This document shows positions 38,149 to 51,268 of a stretch of 64,000 nt of DNA, in pieces. A program made the position numbers and the translations under genes. Every line of letters begins with the position of its first letter. The first letter of the stretch is position 1. The notes beneath the pieces were generated by a model that saw only the letters and a program-made list of their open reading frames with translations, was not told the DNA's origin and did no database searches. Location: assembly GCF_050948175.1 (NCBI RefSeq), contig NC_135198.1, positions 2,617,001-2,681,000 of the forward strand. Reading direction: 5' to 3'. The stretch comes from Xylocopa sonorina (lineage: Eukaryota; Arthropoda; Insecta; Hymenoptera; Apidae).

Positions 38149-39162
38149 CTCTGTAAACCTTGGTCATTTTAAAACAGCTGAGTACGGTGTGAGAAAAAAT
38201 GGTAACTCGTTTATTTCTTGTCCAATTATCGATTTCTGTCATCCCTTTAATAATATCGTTCAATTTTTATTTTTGCGGCAATTTTAAATCCAAATAACGT
38301 CATGTGACGCTCAGAGAAAGCTCACAGGACACCATACAAAATTATGTGTTAATCAATGTACAAAACGGCATAACGTAACGACTGACATCACAATCTCTTC
38401 TTCTGTCAACCCTCATTCTCCTTCTAACATCTTTAAACAACAACGTATGCAACGAAAGCAAGCCGATAGTACCAATCAATCGCAGAACGCATCCGTTTCT
38501 GGTAATAAAATTTGCATACGGTTCGTTTATTCGCTTCGTTTTAAAATACAATCGCCTCTCAAAGAGAGGAACGTTTCTTTACTGAATGTGCTTCCTCTCG
38601 CGACGCAGAGAGGAGAGAAGCGATAAAAGCCAGTCGCAAATTGCAATTCCCTCGTGCTCGCTGGGATACACCCTCGGCTCGAATCGTAAAATCGCTGTCT
38701 AGAAATAGGTCGACGAACCACTCGCTAACAGGACGATATTTGCTAGGATAACGCGTCGCGCTGTGTTTTTATCGCGATGTTACGCGGCCGTTCAAAAGAC
38801 GTAATCGTTTCGCGCCCCTGGTCCGCCATTTTTCAGCGACGAGATAGATGTTCGACGCGAAATGAACAGTTGAAGAACAAATGGTGGCCAACGAGAAAGG
38901 GAATTCTTGCGAAGAATATAATGATGAAGATCGGATCATCCGAGACTTTCGTAACTTCCTCGCGTATATTTATTTTTCTTGACGTATCTCCGTTAATCGA
39001 GGAGAAAAGTTTCACCCACCATATGGAAGGGAATTCTACGGAACGTACGAACTTGTAGAAATATGACGTTCTGATTTAACGTCTTCTTAAATGGATCGCT
39101 GTTCTTCTTGGCGACATCTAAACGCGGTTTCTCTAATCTCTTCTTTTCGTAGCAGCGTTGAT

Positions 39163-39545
39163 TTAACCCTTTGCACTCGGATGTCCTTCCTGAGAGGACG
39201 TCGGAATTGATTAAGGATTGCGCAGGTTAAACTTATTCCATCTCAACTTTTTCAGAAATCCATGTTTTGTTTGAAGTTCACTATTGCTGGCAGACGTTAG
39301 CAATAGAAACTGTTGCTTTCAAAGTATTATCAAAGCAATTTTAAACTATTGTAACTAAAATTTTAAATAGAAAATTTCGGGATAACTACTAGTATAGTAG
39401 AAGCTACTACCAATATTATATTTCCATTTCAATAGAAAACTTCAGGGAAACTACCATCAACAGAAAATTCATATATAATAGAAAATTTTAGCAAACTACC
39501 AGAATAGCTTCTGTTGCCGAGAAGGTGATGAATTTAAAGGGTTAA
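39163..39545. mobile_element. TTAA-flanked MITE, CCCTTTGCACTC family with hairpin-related module
   Basis: TTAA both sides; left CCCTTTGCACTCGGATGTCC, right ATGAATTTAAAGGG (eroded). Carries GGCAGACGTTAGCAATAGAA and repeated AGAAAACTTCAGGGAAACTA-type segments in common with 28417-28821. Confidence 0.7.
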
Positions 39546-40398
39546 TAATGAGTGAAACGGTAAAAAAGCGATAGTAACTGCTATGTAAGAATTGTATAGG
39601 TAGGAATAATTATAATTAAAAAGTTTTCCATAAAATATAAATTGATACAGAGTACTGGAAATGGAATATAGATTACACAGAGAACTAACTATTGTTGAGT
39701 TGGTACTCAGAAAGTAACTACGTAAGAATCTGTAAAAGCATTATTTTACGAAAACAAAATATAACAATTATTGAAAGAATTCCTTCGAGAACAATTATTC
39801 GAAAAATAAGTAAAAGAAAAATAATTATACATACAATGATTTTGCTTTCAGTTAATTTATATATTTTTTGTGCTATAACTGATTTATTTTTGTTCTCATT
39901 TGAACTTGAATTTATATTAATAATAAAATGAATTACTGGTTTCTACAAAACTTTCACAATAAATAGAGAATTTCGAATTTCTAGCTAATACATCATTGAT
40001 GCTTAGAAAGCTGATTGCGAATCGTCAAAAGATTATTTTAATTTCACTTGCTAATTTATGTAAAAAGCATAGTGTGCAAATGTATCTGTACTTACGTTTA
40101 ACGGAAAGTAAACGATAATAAACAAAAATTATAATAAAAAATTAAGGAACGTATCTTAGAAAATGTTTAATTGTTACTATCTCTTTCAACTAAATTTTTA
40201 TTTCAAAATTTCTCCAGCTCTAATAAATCGAATTATAGCTGTATCAAACTACAAATTAAACAATTCATAATATACATCTATAAAAAGAATTCTTATTTTC
40301 CCCGATTTCCTTTACGTCTGTACGGTTACACGATCGAATAATAACAATTTAATTTATGTGCAATCCTTACAAAATAAAAAATGTAAGCACCTAAAATT

Positions 40399-40988
40399 TT
40401 AACCCTTTCCACTCAAAAGAAAAAGCAACAGCTCTTTCTATATGTACATAAACAAAACTTTCCTAAACAGGTTAGTAACTTGTAATCTGCTCCATCGAAG
40501 AGCCCTCGAGTAAGGCATTAAAATATAGGTATTTTATTGAAATTGAAATAAATACTATTTCAAAGCAATAATTCACTTGAAATAGTATTAATATAACGCA
40601 ATATATGTTTAAATACCATTGTGCGAGCTACTTATGAGATAATCTGTATTTCTGGCGCAGTTGTTTGCATAATAGTATTGGAATGTGTTTGCGAAATTAT
40701 TTCAGGAACTATAAATTCAACTACAAAATGGAAATAAAAATGATTTCATTCAATAGTGAGATAATAAAATAATCTTAGGAAAATTGAAGAAAAAATTGAT
40801 GAGATGAAACTTTTTAATTACAAATAGATCACGTATAACACAAAATACTGAAAATAAAGAAAGAATCAACGACATTCATTTATTACAAGAAATGAACATT
40901 TTATCTAGAATAAATAACAGTTTGAAGACGAACTTTGAATAGCTCCTTAATAAGGCTCCTAATAGAGCCTTAGAGTGCAAAGGGCTAA
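40399..40988. mobile_element. TTAA-type MITE, long AT-rich subfamily (complete copy)
   Basis: Left TTAA-CCCTTTCCACTCAAAAG and right CTTAGAGTGCAAAGGG-CTAA. 590 bp with the same body as 32965-33455. No open frame resembling a transposase. Confidence 0.75.
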
Positions 40989-41294
40989 AGAATAAAGTTA
41001 TCAGGTATAAATAGCACATTTCTTTATTCGAAGCAAAGCACTTAAATCGTTTCATTAAAAATCTCGCAAGCCATGGAGATTGCATATTGCTGGATTAAGC
41101 ATTCCAGTGTTATAATTAAAAAATTCCAAAACCAATATTGAACATTACAACACACTATTTACTTATTCCATGAAGAAATTCAATTGTATAAAATTCAATT
41201 GAAAAATGTTCGCGGCGAACGATATTAAAATCGTTTTATCCCGTAGATTCGCAGCTCGACGGAATTCCTGTCAGTTATTATTCCTCCCGTGGTC

Positions 41295-41313
41295 CTCGAG
41301 TGCAAAGGATTAA
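41295..41313. mobile_element. Isolated right terminus of a CCCTTTGCACTC-family MITE
   Basis: CTCGAGTGCAAAGGATTAA matches the family right end plus target. No matching left end was found nearby. Confidence 0.4.
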
Positions 41314-44300
41314 ACATTCGAACACGAAATCTCCTACAACGCAGTTATTAACTAAAAATGTAATTGGAAGTGTTTCAATTTTCACTATTTACTTAAATCT
41401 CGAGGAAAATTGCCTCAGTTCTCGAATTAAAGGGACGTCAAAGGAGCAAATTCCACGGCACTCGCTCCGTTTCCTCCATCAGAGGATCGACCCTGATCTA
41501 TTTCGCCAGCGATTTACCGCAGCGAGAACTCGTTCCCACAACGCGACTCCGCGCACGGAAAATAAGATTGCGCTGCGCCCGTTTCCGGTGCAGATAATCG
41601 CGGTGGAGACACACGCGCACGGCTTTGCTGGATAGAAGCGATATCGTCGCGGTTCTCCGCGGTTTCCAACCGGAATCTGGACACTGATTGCGTTTGATTC
41701 CAAGTTCTTTTCGATCTCAACCGAGTTACTGTTAGGAAGCACCCGAGTGCTATTTCTCTGCCTGAGAACCAGACTTAGCAGAGTGTATTTTTTCAAATTG
41801 AATTGTGTACAGTTTCTTACTTTTCTCTTTTTTATTTTATAACACGATGTGCACTTCCTTGGCTAAATGTTCTCGAAGCTATTTGTCTAATTTTTATTGT
41901 TTTCCCCGTTTCTTTTTTGTTTTCTGTAAATAGTAATAAAACAAAGATTATATTTTTTTTTCTTATTATAAAGAAATTGTTTCTGAAGAGGTTAATGATT
42001 GATAATTTGATACCAACGTCCATTTTTATTCAGATCCATTAAAATGCGTTAATTCTGAAGAAAAAATCTTGTCGCTGGGTTACTTGTTAGCTACTAGGAT
42101 GATAAAATAAAGGAGGACTACGTCTAGAATAATTCAATTGCGTTTCTCGTACATAAATTCCAATTTTAAAGAAAAATTAAGGAAAATTTCCAAGTATAAC
42201 AGAGCTTGTAATGTGGAACTATGTTTCCAATGGTTCACTGGTCGTGATAATTGCAGCTTTGGTTGGCAAGCGGAAATTCTACGGCATAAATTCAGCTTAC
42301 CCAGGTTCATCCCTTTATGTATTTCTTTTTTAATTGTAATTCGCGTTTTACCTTCTGCTGCATCGTCGGAAACGTAGCTGTACGTAGTTCTTGTGTCTCT
42401 TAAAAAAAGGCTCAATCCATGAGAAAGAAATATACAAGAGAGTTGTTATCCGCGTAGTTTAGTTTAGTACTTTAACGCGAGACGAATCGATTTCACGGTG
42501 TCTTTTTCAAAGACAAATTGAATATCGAAGCGACTGTTCTTCAACTGTTTTTTTTTGCGATATTTATTTAACCAATAAAATACCTATAAATTCGATGCCA
42601 ATCGCCAATACAAGTTCGCACTGTTATGCAATTAATAGTTTCGCAACAGCGACTGATGATTAAATTATTCAACAATACCAGTCGCGCGCGCAACGAAATG
42701 TTTCTAATAATCGAGTTACGCGCATAATAAGCGCCTCGAAGGCCGCATCGTCGTTAATCACAATGATTTCCAATTAGCCGCGCTTTCAACGAGTCGTTGA
42801 CAGAGGACGAAACGAGAGTGTAAATGAAGATAATTGCGTAGAAACTGACGGAGAGAGGTTTAACCGAAGGTAAATCACACGCGTAATTTAGAACGGGACG
42901 GTTCGAGTAGAAGAGAAAGCTGAACGAGTGAAGAAAAGAAAGAAAAATGAAGAAGATCACCTCTGAACGTCTTCCTTTAATCTCAATTTGAACAGCCCAA
43001 TCGTTGCGCGGAGCGATGCCAGCCCTTTAATCTCGAGTATACATTTCTGCCCGAGGCACAGAAAGAGGAATCTAATTTACGAAAGAATCTGGAAAAATTT
43101 TATCCCCTTTGCTGGCGAGCGAACTTTTCTACTGTGCATAAGTCGATTAAACCCTGTCTTATCCATCGTGGAGATCAAGGACAACCATTTGTACCTCCTC
43201 CACGCTCACATTTTTGTAATGCTCGATTAAAATTCATAGTTCACATTCGACGGTGTAGTAATAACGATTTGTATTCGATCCTTTGCGCACTTTCACTCGA
43301 CGATAAAATATAGATCGCTGTGTTTGCTTTCGGAAATATTCGTTGCCATAACTCGACGAATTGTATAAATACTTTAGAGATATCTAGATGTAACGTTTTT
43401 CAACTGGTAAACGATAATAATTCAAATTTTATAGGAATTTCTCGACGTTTGTAGAATTTATTCTCACGAACGTGATTATATTTGTAATTTTACATGTGTA
43501 TTTAAAGATAAGAGCAACAAATGTTTAGGGGAATATATTAGAAACTTGGAATCTGTTAAATGAGAATGTAAAATTTTTGAATTGTATAAAGTCATTAGTG
43601 GAAATTAAATGTTAACATTTTTTAAATTTCTAACAGTATTCTCTTTCAATACAGTTATTATAATTATGAGTTATGAATAAGTACATTATAGTGACAATTA
43701 TCGATTTAGAACGCAAGTTTGTCCAACCTATCTTCTTTTTCTTCAATTAATAATAAAATATCGATATCACGATTTTCTAAAAATGTGAGTGTAGTATGTT
43801 TGCATATAATAATATATTATTTTCGTCCACTTAATTCTGCATTTCAATCTTTCGAATAAATACGCAAGGGTGTTATTAAATATTACGGACGGCCAACTAT
43901 TTAAACGCGATTCGATTAAATCAAACCTGACTTACTCGGCCGAATCGAAGCGTCGAAATTGAAACTCTACCAACATCATTGACCTAGAATTTTAATCACA
44001 CGATAACCCATGCAATTTTTATTTGAAAAGCAGGCATGCTTCGCCTCACATCCACCATAAAAAATGATTTCTCAAATATCATTTATTACTTATTTATTAC
44101 ATTCTTCTTTAGACTTTTTTATGTTACTCTTTAGGTGGAGGCTGTACAATTTGTATTTCTAATTAAACACTCGATAGAAACAAAATATTACCATTTTTGA
44201 TTGTTACAATTATTAAATAAATTTTTCAAAAATGGAGGTCTTGCCAGATCAAATTCTCGTCCTCGAAAATGGTATAAAGTCATTGAACTAGCACGATCCC

Positions 44301-44639
44301 ATTTCAAGATAAAAAAATATACAAATACACTTATATAAACATTAAACATACATTTCTTGATCCTATAATAATATTAGAATATGATTTTGACAGCTGTAAA
44401 TATTTATTGTCACACCTGTTGATCAATTACTTTAATTAAGACAAAACCTCTGCCTAAGACGCAACATCGACAGATATATTTGTCAGCCCAAACTCCCTCT
44501 CCCCCCTAGCATAAGATTAGATAGGTACACGTAATAAAGTGCAATTAAATGTTTCGTTGCTTAGATTGAAACGCGCGATAGACGCGCCTTAAACTAACAA
44601 GATTCAGAATAAAAATAAAATCGAAACGTACCCAAGAAT

Positions 44640-47320
44640 TCCGTCCAGCCAGCGCTAACACGGCGAAGACGTTCCCATGAAGGCCTTCTCGAAGCCGGAC
44701 GCCGATTAGAAAATTAACGGGAGCGCGGTTACGTGGAAATTTCTTGCCGAAAAACTCGCCGATGAAACGCGAGGGCCGCGTCGTTGCGCGAAATGCGGGA
44801 ACCGGTTTAGCATTCGCTGCCCCGGACGCGGGGAAAGGTCCTCCACCTTTACCACTGTGTGTCCCTTAAACCGCCGCCGCGTCCATTTTGGTAACGCGTC
44901 CAGGGGACGGTCCTCGGTGTCCCGCGGAACGAAACTGTTTCTTCTTCGACCGCATCCTGCGGCTGCGCCGCTTTTTCACGGCTAAGGAAACGTCACCCTC
45001 CGCGGTCAAGACCCTTCGCCCGCCGCGGATGACCTTCACGACGGGTTGTCGGTCACTCGACGCTCCGAGGGGGCTTTAAGCCGCTCCTTTTCGAGCGACA
45101 CCTGCCTACCGCGAGCGCAACCGTCTCTATCCGCCTCTGACTTAAAATCGCGACGACGTTACCGTCCCGCGCGAGCCCATCCACTGGCCTCACGCAATTA
45201 CCGTGATGGCTCATCGAGCGGACACTTTGCGACCGTCACCGATTTCGTTCCACCTCGGGAGATTTTAATTCCCTCGGAGAGATTCCAGCGAGGCGTTTCG
45301 CGATTTCTACAATTATGAAACACTGATTTGGTGACTCACGGGAGCTTAAGAAGCCTTGGAATCGTTAAGTTAGAAAGTAGCGTTTACGAATATGCTTTTT
45401 TGTACGTTAACGATTTTAATCTCTCTATCTATCGGATCTACCAACACTGCAATTGTTGCTGATTTCATTCCACGTCGGGAGATTTTTATTCTATGAGAGA
45501 GATCGTAGCGAGAATTCTGGAAATTTCTTTAATTATGGAATACTCTGACTTATTTACGCTTGATAACCGAAGAGAATGATTAAGAACTGCTTAGAAAGCT
45601 CTAGAATCACTAAATTAAAAGATATCATTCATGAATCTGCTTTCTTTATACGGCAACGATCTTAATGTTTATCATACTCTTTACCGTCGACTTCTTACTA
45701 TGATAAAAAGCAACCGGATAAAAAATTCCATTTCAATTCTGGTCCCAAGCGAGCATACGAAACCTTAACGAAACGCACCGAAATTACATTAAACTATGTC
45801 TTTAGTGTAATATCTACTAATTCACGAAAGACAAGTACATCAAAACACAGACCTCTCCCCCTCTGTTTTCCTACGGAGTTTCTAGAACAACTGGGACAAG
45901 CATCCTCGCGGCGTCTCGACTCGCAAGATGGTAGACGCGAGACAGACGTAACCGAAGTAACTTGGCAAAGTGTCGTCTTACAAAACGACGACTCGCGTGA
46001 TCGAGAAGCCGACGCTCGGCTCGCGTCGTCGCCAGGGACGATCGCCACCTCCAAACGCGATCGCGTCACCGGAAACTGGAAACCGGCGGAGGGTGAACGT
46101 TCAATCGCGAGCTCCTCGCTGATTCCATCGATGGCCCATCGATTTCGTCGTTCTCACCGAGCACTTTTGTATGAATCGCGACAACATCGTCCAAGGTACG
46201 CGATACCTCGAGCTGACGCTCGACTCACATGCCGCGCACTGCACGGTGGCTAACGGACGGGTTCAATTAAAGAGTGCAATCGACCGTTTCCACCTGGCGA
46301 CGTCCCGTGATACACTGTCGCTGTTCGATGATTAATCACCGTGGCACTCGTCGAAGAAGAGGAGCAGCTCGCGCGGATAGAAACCGGCGAGCACGCGGAC
46401 GATCGTGAACTGAGAGGCTTCTTGGGCAACCGAGTCGGAGCAGCCAACCGCGTGACTGGTCACGAGGACATAAACAAAGCGTGAGAGACGATTGGCCGAG
46501 ACGCTACCTGGCCATTCAGGTATGCTTCGCGGATACTCCTGTGGCGTTTATTATATACTCAACCGAAGGCTTTTTATCGGTCTAACGTCGAGGCGCTTGA
46601 CGAACGCGCTAGTGCCATTTTGGATACCGATCTTTCCAGCAACGCTCGACTCTGTAACCGGTAGGCGATGATACTCGTGAGTCCAAAATGGTGTACGCGT
46701 AATGGTAATTAGCCGCGATTAAATCGATGGCGAGCTCTTCGTTGCTCGGCTATTCGGAGCGGAGTCTATGTTTGGAGCGGCTCGTTTCGTAAATAACGTT
46801 GATGGACGAACGTGGAACGCCGATCCGACGAGCACGGTGGCTTCTTTTACTTTCACTTCATTGTTTACATGCTCGACACTCGCGGCCGGGCTGTTGGCCA
46901 CAATGGTAACACCGTGCGCCACGTGCCTTGAAGAGAAAATTCGCGAGAAGGAAACGACGGACACGGGCTCGTCTCGGTGTCGTTCACTCGGCGCAGGTTA
47001 AACACTGCCAGGTAGTCGTCGGAGGCGCACACTAACGTCGGAATTCTCGTGTTACGTGCCACAATAGCCTGGACGCACGTGAAAGGGCTCCCCCTCCACG
47101 AATGTCACGAAATTCAGGAGGCTCGTGCACCTTTCTGAGCGGGAGCGTTGCTCCCTTCTTGCCAATCGGAGTGGGGACAACCGGTTCTCTTCTTCACACA
47201 TCCTCGAGTTGCTACTAGACGGGACTGCCGATTGGCGGAGACGAGACGGGGCTCAGGACCGTACCAAACATTGGTCTCCGACATAGAACGAGTGGAACCA
47301 CAGATTTAATATCTTCTACT
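44640..47320. promoter_or_regulatory. CpG-rich block, candidate promoter or enhancer region
   Basis: Roughly 2.7 kb of dense CpG and GC-rich sequence lie in otherwise AT-rich intron DNA (strongest at 44640-45240 and 45830-47250). Long open frames here run on both strands and lack convincing splice sites or protein-like composition, so I do not call genes. CCATTTTGGA near 46616 and TCCAAAATGG near 46681 form a spaced inverted pair. A TATATA stretch lies at about 46550. It sits about 4 kb downstream of exon 50739-50959 on the minus strand, where an internal promoter for a shorter isoform is possible. Confidence 0.35.
45239..45690. repeat. Diverged tandem duplication, unit about 220 bp
   Basis: Unit 1 (from about 45240) and unit 2 (from about 45461) align over their length: TTCCACCTCGGGAGATTTTA versus TTCCACGTCGGGAGATTTTT, then shared ATTTCTACAATTATG/ATTTCTTTAATTATG, GAATCGTTAAGTTAGAA/GAATCACTAAATTAAAA and ACGATTTTAAT/ACGATCTTAAT. 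Lies at the edge of the CpG-rich block. Confidence 0.75.
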
Positions 47321-47559
47321 CGATTTTTTAATGTCACCAGATGGCGTTTCGAAGAGCGCGATGCTTTTATTTTGCTTAACGGAAAATTTCCTTTTCACTA
47401 TTGTTTTAAACAATCTTTTTTCTATGTACATTTTTTCTTTCCCTTCTCATACCTTTCTTATTAAATGCACATCCACGCTGTTTGCATTCAATATTTTTGC
47501 ATGAATTATTCTTTCTCTTAATTAAAATTCGTTACTCTTTTCTACATTTTCGTTAATTC

Positions 47560-47645
47560 TTTCTTCCCCCTATTAGTCGCCTCTTACGACAAGCAGGGGA
47601 TACTGTGGGTGTATTCTGATCCCCACCGCACAGGGATGAGCGGAA
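47560..47645. mobile_element. Short retroposon-like tail segment
   Basis: The stretch CCTATTAGTCGCCTCTTACG continuing ACAAGCAGGGGATACTGTGG resembles, from memory, a short segment found at the 3' part of dispersed retroelements in many insects. It follows a T-rich region. No reverse transcriptase is present. Family assignment is uncertain. Confidence 0.35.
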
Positions 47646-48474
47646 GAATGAGCAGTGACGATTGAAAACGGAGTCGAAAACGGCTTCGAAAACTTCATTT
47701 TGAAATACTTTGGGCATACTTTTCGATGTATTTGGAAACCGCGAAGTCTTCCAGCTATCGAAAACGAAAACGCCCCTCGTGAAATTGCGTGCGAATGTGA
47801 TTCGAGTAAAGAAATAAACGTAATAAATACATTGGATACGTTCGATGAGTGTTGAATTTCGTCCAGGAAAGTTTTATTCGTGTAATTGTAAAAGAAACTT
47901 TTCCTTTCCTGCGCAAACGATTAGCCTCGCTACGACGCGACTTGGCCAGCGAAACTTTAACTTTCATCCTTACCGCATAACAAATGGATTCGTAAATGGA
48001 CACGAAACGATTTACTCGGCGGAGGTACGCGCGTGTGGATACCGTGTCGAACACGTCTGCCACGGAAGGCGATAATGGCGCGGCGTTTCTGCAATTCAAC
48101 TTTGAACTGGCGACATTTCCCAGTGGCTAAAAACTTCTCATCGCTGAATTGTTCCTGGAGGACACGTCCGCTGGGAGAATCGGACCGAACGCCTACAAAT
48201 GCGAGCGTCTCGTGGGCCGCACGCTTAATCAACGTCAAGAAGGGGTATTATAAAGCCGAACGATTAATAACCTCCTCACTACGCCTCGCGGAAAAAGAAA
48301 CGAGCTTAACGCGTTATCCGATTTTCTGTCTTTTCTGAGTAATCACGAAGAACGATAACAGTTATCGTGTTCGATTTTGTGTTGAACGCGGACTGTTGAC
48401 TCCGTGTAAATGACGAGATGTCAGGATGTTTGGCAAATAGTATTTTTTAATTATTTGCCAACGCTATGGTTTTG

Positions 48475-48610
48475 TTAACCCCTTGCCTTACGATTTATAT
48501 TCCGATGACGCGCGCCATAAACAACAAGATTAATTACGTTCATAGAATCTATCATTTACGTGACATTTGTAATTTTCTAACAGAATAAATGAAGTTATTT
48601 CGATTTGTTT
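48475..48610. mobile_element. Degenerate left part of a TTAA-type MITE
   Basis: TTAA-CCCCTTGCCTTACG, then TACGTGACATTTGTAATTTT and CTAACAGAATAAATGAAGTT as in 32965-33455. The remainder is lost. Confidence 0.55.
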
Positions 48611-48699
48611 TTGTCCTTATGTTGTGAACTGAAAATTATTATGATTCACATAGTTGTGAAATGAAATTTTATAAAAGAAAAGTCTAGATATAATTTAGT

Positions 48700-48751
48700 A
48701 CGTATATAAAAGTAGGAGGGTCGCCGCAATTTTAGTTCCAAATTGACTGTA
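48700..48751. mobile_element. Fragment of a pogo/Tigger-like MITE
   Basis: AGGAGGGTCGCCGCAATTTT and TAGTTCCAAATTGACTGTA recall scrambled terminal and subterminal parts of 16923-17166. No complete pair of ends. Confidence 0.35.
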
Positions 48752-50224
48752 TACATTTCTCTTTGGATGATAAACAAATAGAAACACGTACAAAACGTTA
48801 TAATAACGATAAAAGATGTAACAACAACCGTTACGTATTAAAAGAAAAGGAACGAACAAAAAGAATATGTGAAACGTAGCATTTGTACAAATACAAGCTG
48901 TGATTCTGACCCTATTGGTCTCGTTAACTCGAACACATGGCGCGGCCGTCTGATTAGAAGTGGCTCGATCTACTGGTATCGCGTTTCGCCATGCCTTTCG
49001 GATGGCGGGGCAAGTAGTGCAAAATTATCGTTTATCAGTATACGTTTCTACCACATGTAAACCGTATGCCAGATTTCCTTCAATTATGTTAAAGCGATAG
49101 ATAGCTATCCGTGTAATCAGATTAAAAGCATCGGAATACCGTTGAAAGAAATAAATATATAGTTGAAATCAGCACAGCAGACATTCTCGAATCGAGCACG
49201 ATTGTGAAGTTCAAATACTATCAGAAATGTACATTTTTCTATTAAGATCGTATCGCTATTAAAGGAATATAATTTTTTAATTAAAATAAACGAGTTACTA
49301 TATTTCATTGATTTAGATAATATATCATATATTTCGTATCTGTAAATAGAATCATTGAAAGTGGAACTTAATTAAACATTTTTCCAACTTAAGAACAATC
49401 GAACAGTTAGAATCTACCATATCCATAATTCATAGAACATTAAACATGAAATATATTTTTCAAATTAATATATCTTGCACAATTGGAGCAAAGATACTTT
49501 GATACAAATCTGCTTGCGCCTGTTCTAGATTCACCAGAAAAAGTTTGATTAAACTCGACAACGCCACAGCTGTGGCCTCATCTGCGCCATTTAGATTCTC
49601 CGAGCGGAATCGGTATCATCTCAGCCAATCAATTCAAATTTCGTTACACAATATAATGGAGGAATTAGGTTAATCGTGGGATTAGATTAACTCTTGTCAT
49701 CGCGAGCCAAAACATCGCCTATTAATCGGAAGACGCGAACTTCGGCTAAGTGGAATAATTGCAGAAGTTAATCAAAACTCTCCGAGCAATCGATAAAGAG
49801 TACAACTTCGCAGGTAAGCTCCGCTGGAGCCACGACGCGAAGAGCATCAGAACTTCCTAACTGACGTTGCTTTTTACGACGTTCGATCTCCGCAACGTCC
49901 TCCGTTTGCTCGCGTTGCCAACTTTAACGAAACGATGCTGACGGCAATTAACGTGTTCATAGACGAGTTAGAGATTTAACTCTCCAACGGAAGTAAAATT
50001 GTTTCCCTAATAATTCCAATTGCGACGGTCCTCTAATATTCATCGCGAGGGAGACAGCAATCTTAACTGAATTGTTTTATGCATAAGAGGATGCATGGAA
50101 ATCCAGGTAAAAGAATCGAGAATTTTCGATAAATGAATCTACAAAAGGATATGTGTGAGAAACGCGAATTTAGTTTAAGAAAAGAAAAGTACTGTGCATA
50201 ATAAAATTGTACAATTACAATTAC

Positions 50225-50380
50225 ACATCCGCCTGAAATAAGGTATTTTTTTAGTTTTCAAGTTCAACTAATTTTTGTAAATAGTAAAAAAGGTTGATAA
50301 AACATTATAAAATAACGTCTGGATTTTCACATGTTAGGATTTTGGCTGTCAGGGTTGTGATTGTCGAGATTTTAGGATGG
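50225..50380. repeat. Dispersed repeat shared with 59340-59465
   Basis: TTTTTAGTTTTCAAGTTCAA, AAAATAACGTCTGGATTTTC and GTTAGGATTTTGGCTGTC have close counterparts at 59357-59452. Boundaries and class not determined. Confidence 0.55.
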
Positions 50381-50738
50381 ACTTCGTACTTTATGATTCA
50401 ACTGTCGTTTTGTCTAGAGAAATATACAGTAAATTATTCTTCGTTGTTTTCAACGAAGTCGTTAGTCTATGGTCTCCCATTTGAATACACCATGACACAT
50501 TTCCAAAGTTTCCATAATGGAACGTTCCTTTCCATTTCCTGTGGCCCAACGACGTTCGAGCGACGATGAAAAATACTCTGCATGTTCACCTCGTGGTACG
50601 AATCTACGACTGCTGGCAATCGACGACCATCGCCAACCTTTCCCGATATCAGGGGGTTACGATCGAGCAACCTCGAGATGGATTTATTTCCGTCCGAAAA
50701 GCGTCGAACCGGTAGCAAAAAGTAATCGTAACACTTAC

Positions 50739-50959
50739 CCAAGACTGCTCTGTGGCCCTTTACCCTCCTGCCGATGTTGGGCGAGACGAGGCTGAGCCTG
50801 TCGCTTCTGGTGCCCAACAAGGGGCTCGGACTCCTTTTGGGCGGCGGTTGATCAATGAAAAGCCCGTAACCGCTGCCAACGTTCACGGCGTTGCTGCCGT
50901 TGACAGTACCAACCCCTCCTGCGACGCTCCATTCCGCCACGCTGTCGATCGAGCTGCTC
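50739..50959 (-). CDS. Internal coding exon of the minus-strand wake-like gene
   Basis: The exon is 221 nt, entered through a pyrimidine-rich acceptor (ctcctgtcttccaag) and closed by a near-consensus donor (CTTGG|GTAAGT). One leading base completes an Arg codon from 61259-61439; then 73 codons are open, with SSSIDSVAEWSVAGGVG at the start and PPPKRSPSPLLGTRSDRLSL followed by VSPNIGRRVKGHRAVL near the end. It finishes in phase 1. The frame stays open upstream of the chosen acceptor to a TGA about 65 bp away, so a weaker acceptor (gatcgacag) would add about 16 residues in the same phase. Proline-directed Ser sites (SPSP, SPN) suggest a disordered regulatory region. No known domain is recognised. 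Confidence 0.7.
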
Positions 50960-51039
50960 CTTGGAAGACAGGAGCTGGTCGTGCTGCACTCCCGTCTGTC
51001 GATCAGTTCGAGTTTTCACCTGGCTTTCGCCAACTGCTC

Positions 51040-51268
51040 ATACAGCATGTCCCAAATTTCTCGCAAGATTTTCATTTTCCGCCATTTACGCGGTATTGCG
51101 TTACCAACGGGGGAAAAAAGGCAGCGTAACAGCTGGCAGTTCAGAGTCATTAAAAATGGAGAGCAACGTGTTTCCATTGCCGAACAATGTTTGAAAGATA
51201 ATTAAGGTTTGGCAGTTACGGTTCGCAATGAACTTCTGCTGTGAATTTTGGGACACCCTTTATTTCGA
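51040..51268. mobile_element. Possible Tc1/mariner-like MITE
   Basis: ATACAGCATGTCCCAAAT at left and TTTTGGGACACCCTTTAT at right are imperfect inverted repeats of the TAGGGTGTCCCAAAA type. It lies immediately upstream (minus-strand sense) of exon 50739-50959. Confidence 0.45.

Larger units (their letters stand above)
35710..44639. other. Right part of the 42-kb intron
   Basis: Besides listed elements, 36500-36760 has a partial internal duplication (the pair GGAGCACCGATTGCACTGAT and GAGCACCCGTTGTACCGATA). An open frame at 36686-36997 (plus) is moderately protein-like near its end (MKRTPDERLEEYTIGPPSS) but lacks clear splice sites. Nothing recognised in 41314-44639. Confidence 0.4.
47646..50738. 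other. Intron adjacent to exon 50739-50959
   Basis: A GC-richer segment at 47880-48260 is open on both strands without splice support. The rest is AT-rich, with the degenerate elements listed at 48475, 48700 and 50225. Confidence 0.45.

Noticed and set aside
44888..45318. Plus-strand frames in the CpG-rich block
   Set aside because: Open on both strands, Arg/Pro/Ser-rich, no acceptor or donor in phase; typical of CpG-rich non-coding DNA.
51010..51130. Minus-strand frame with a plausible C-terminal peptide (IWDMLYEQLAKAR then stop)
   Set aside because: It overlaps the left end of a repeat with GGGTGTCCC-type termini and is cut by a stop before exon 50739-50959.
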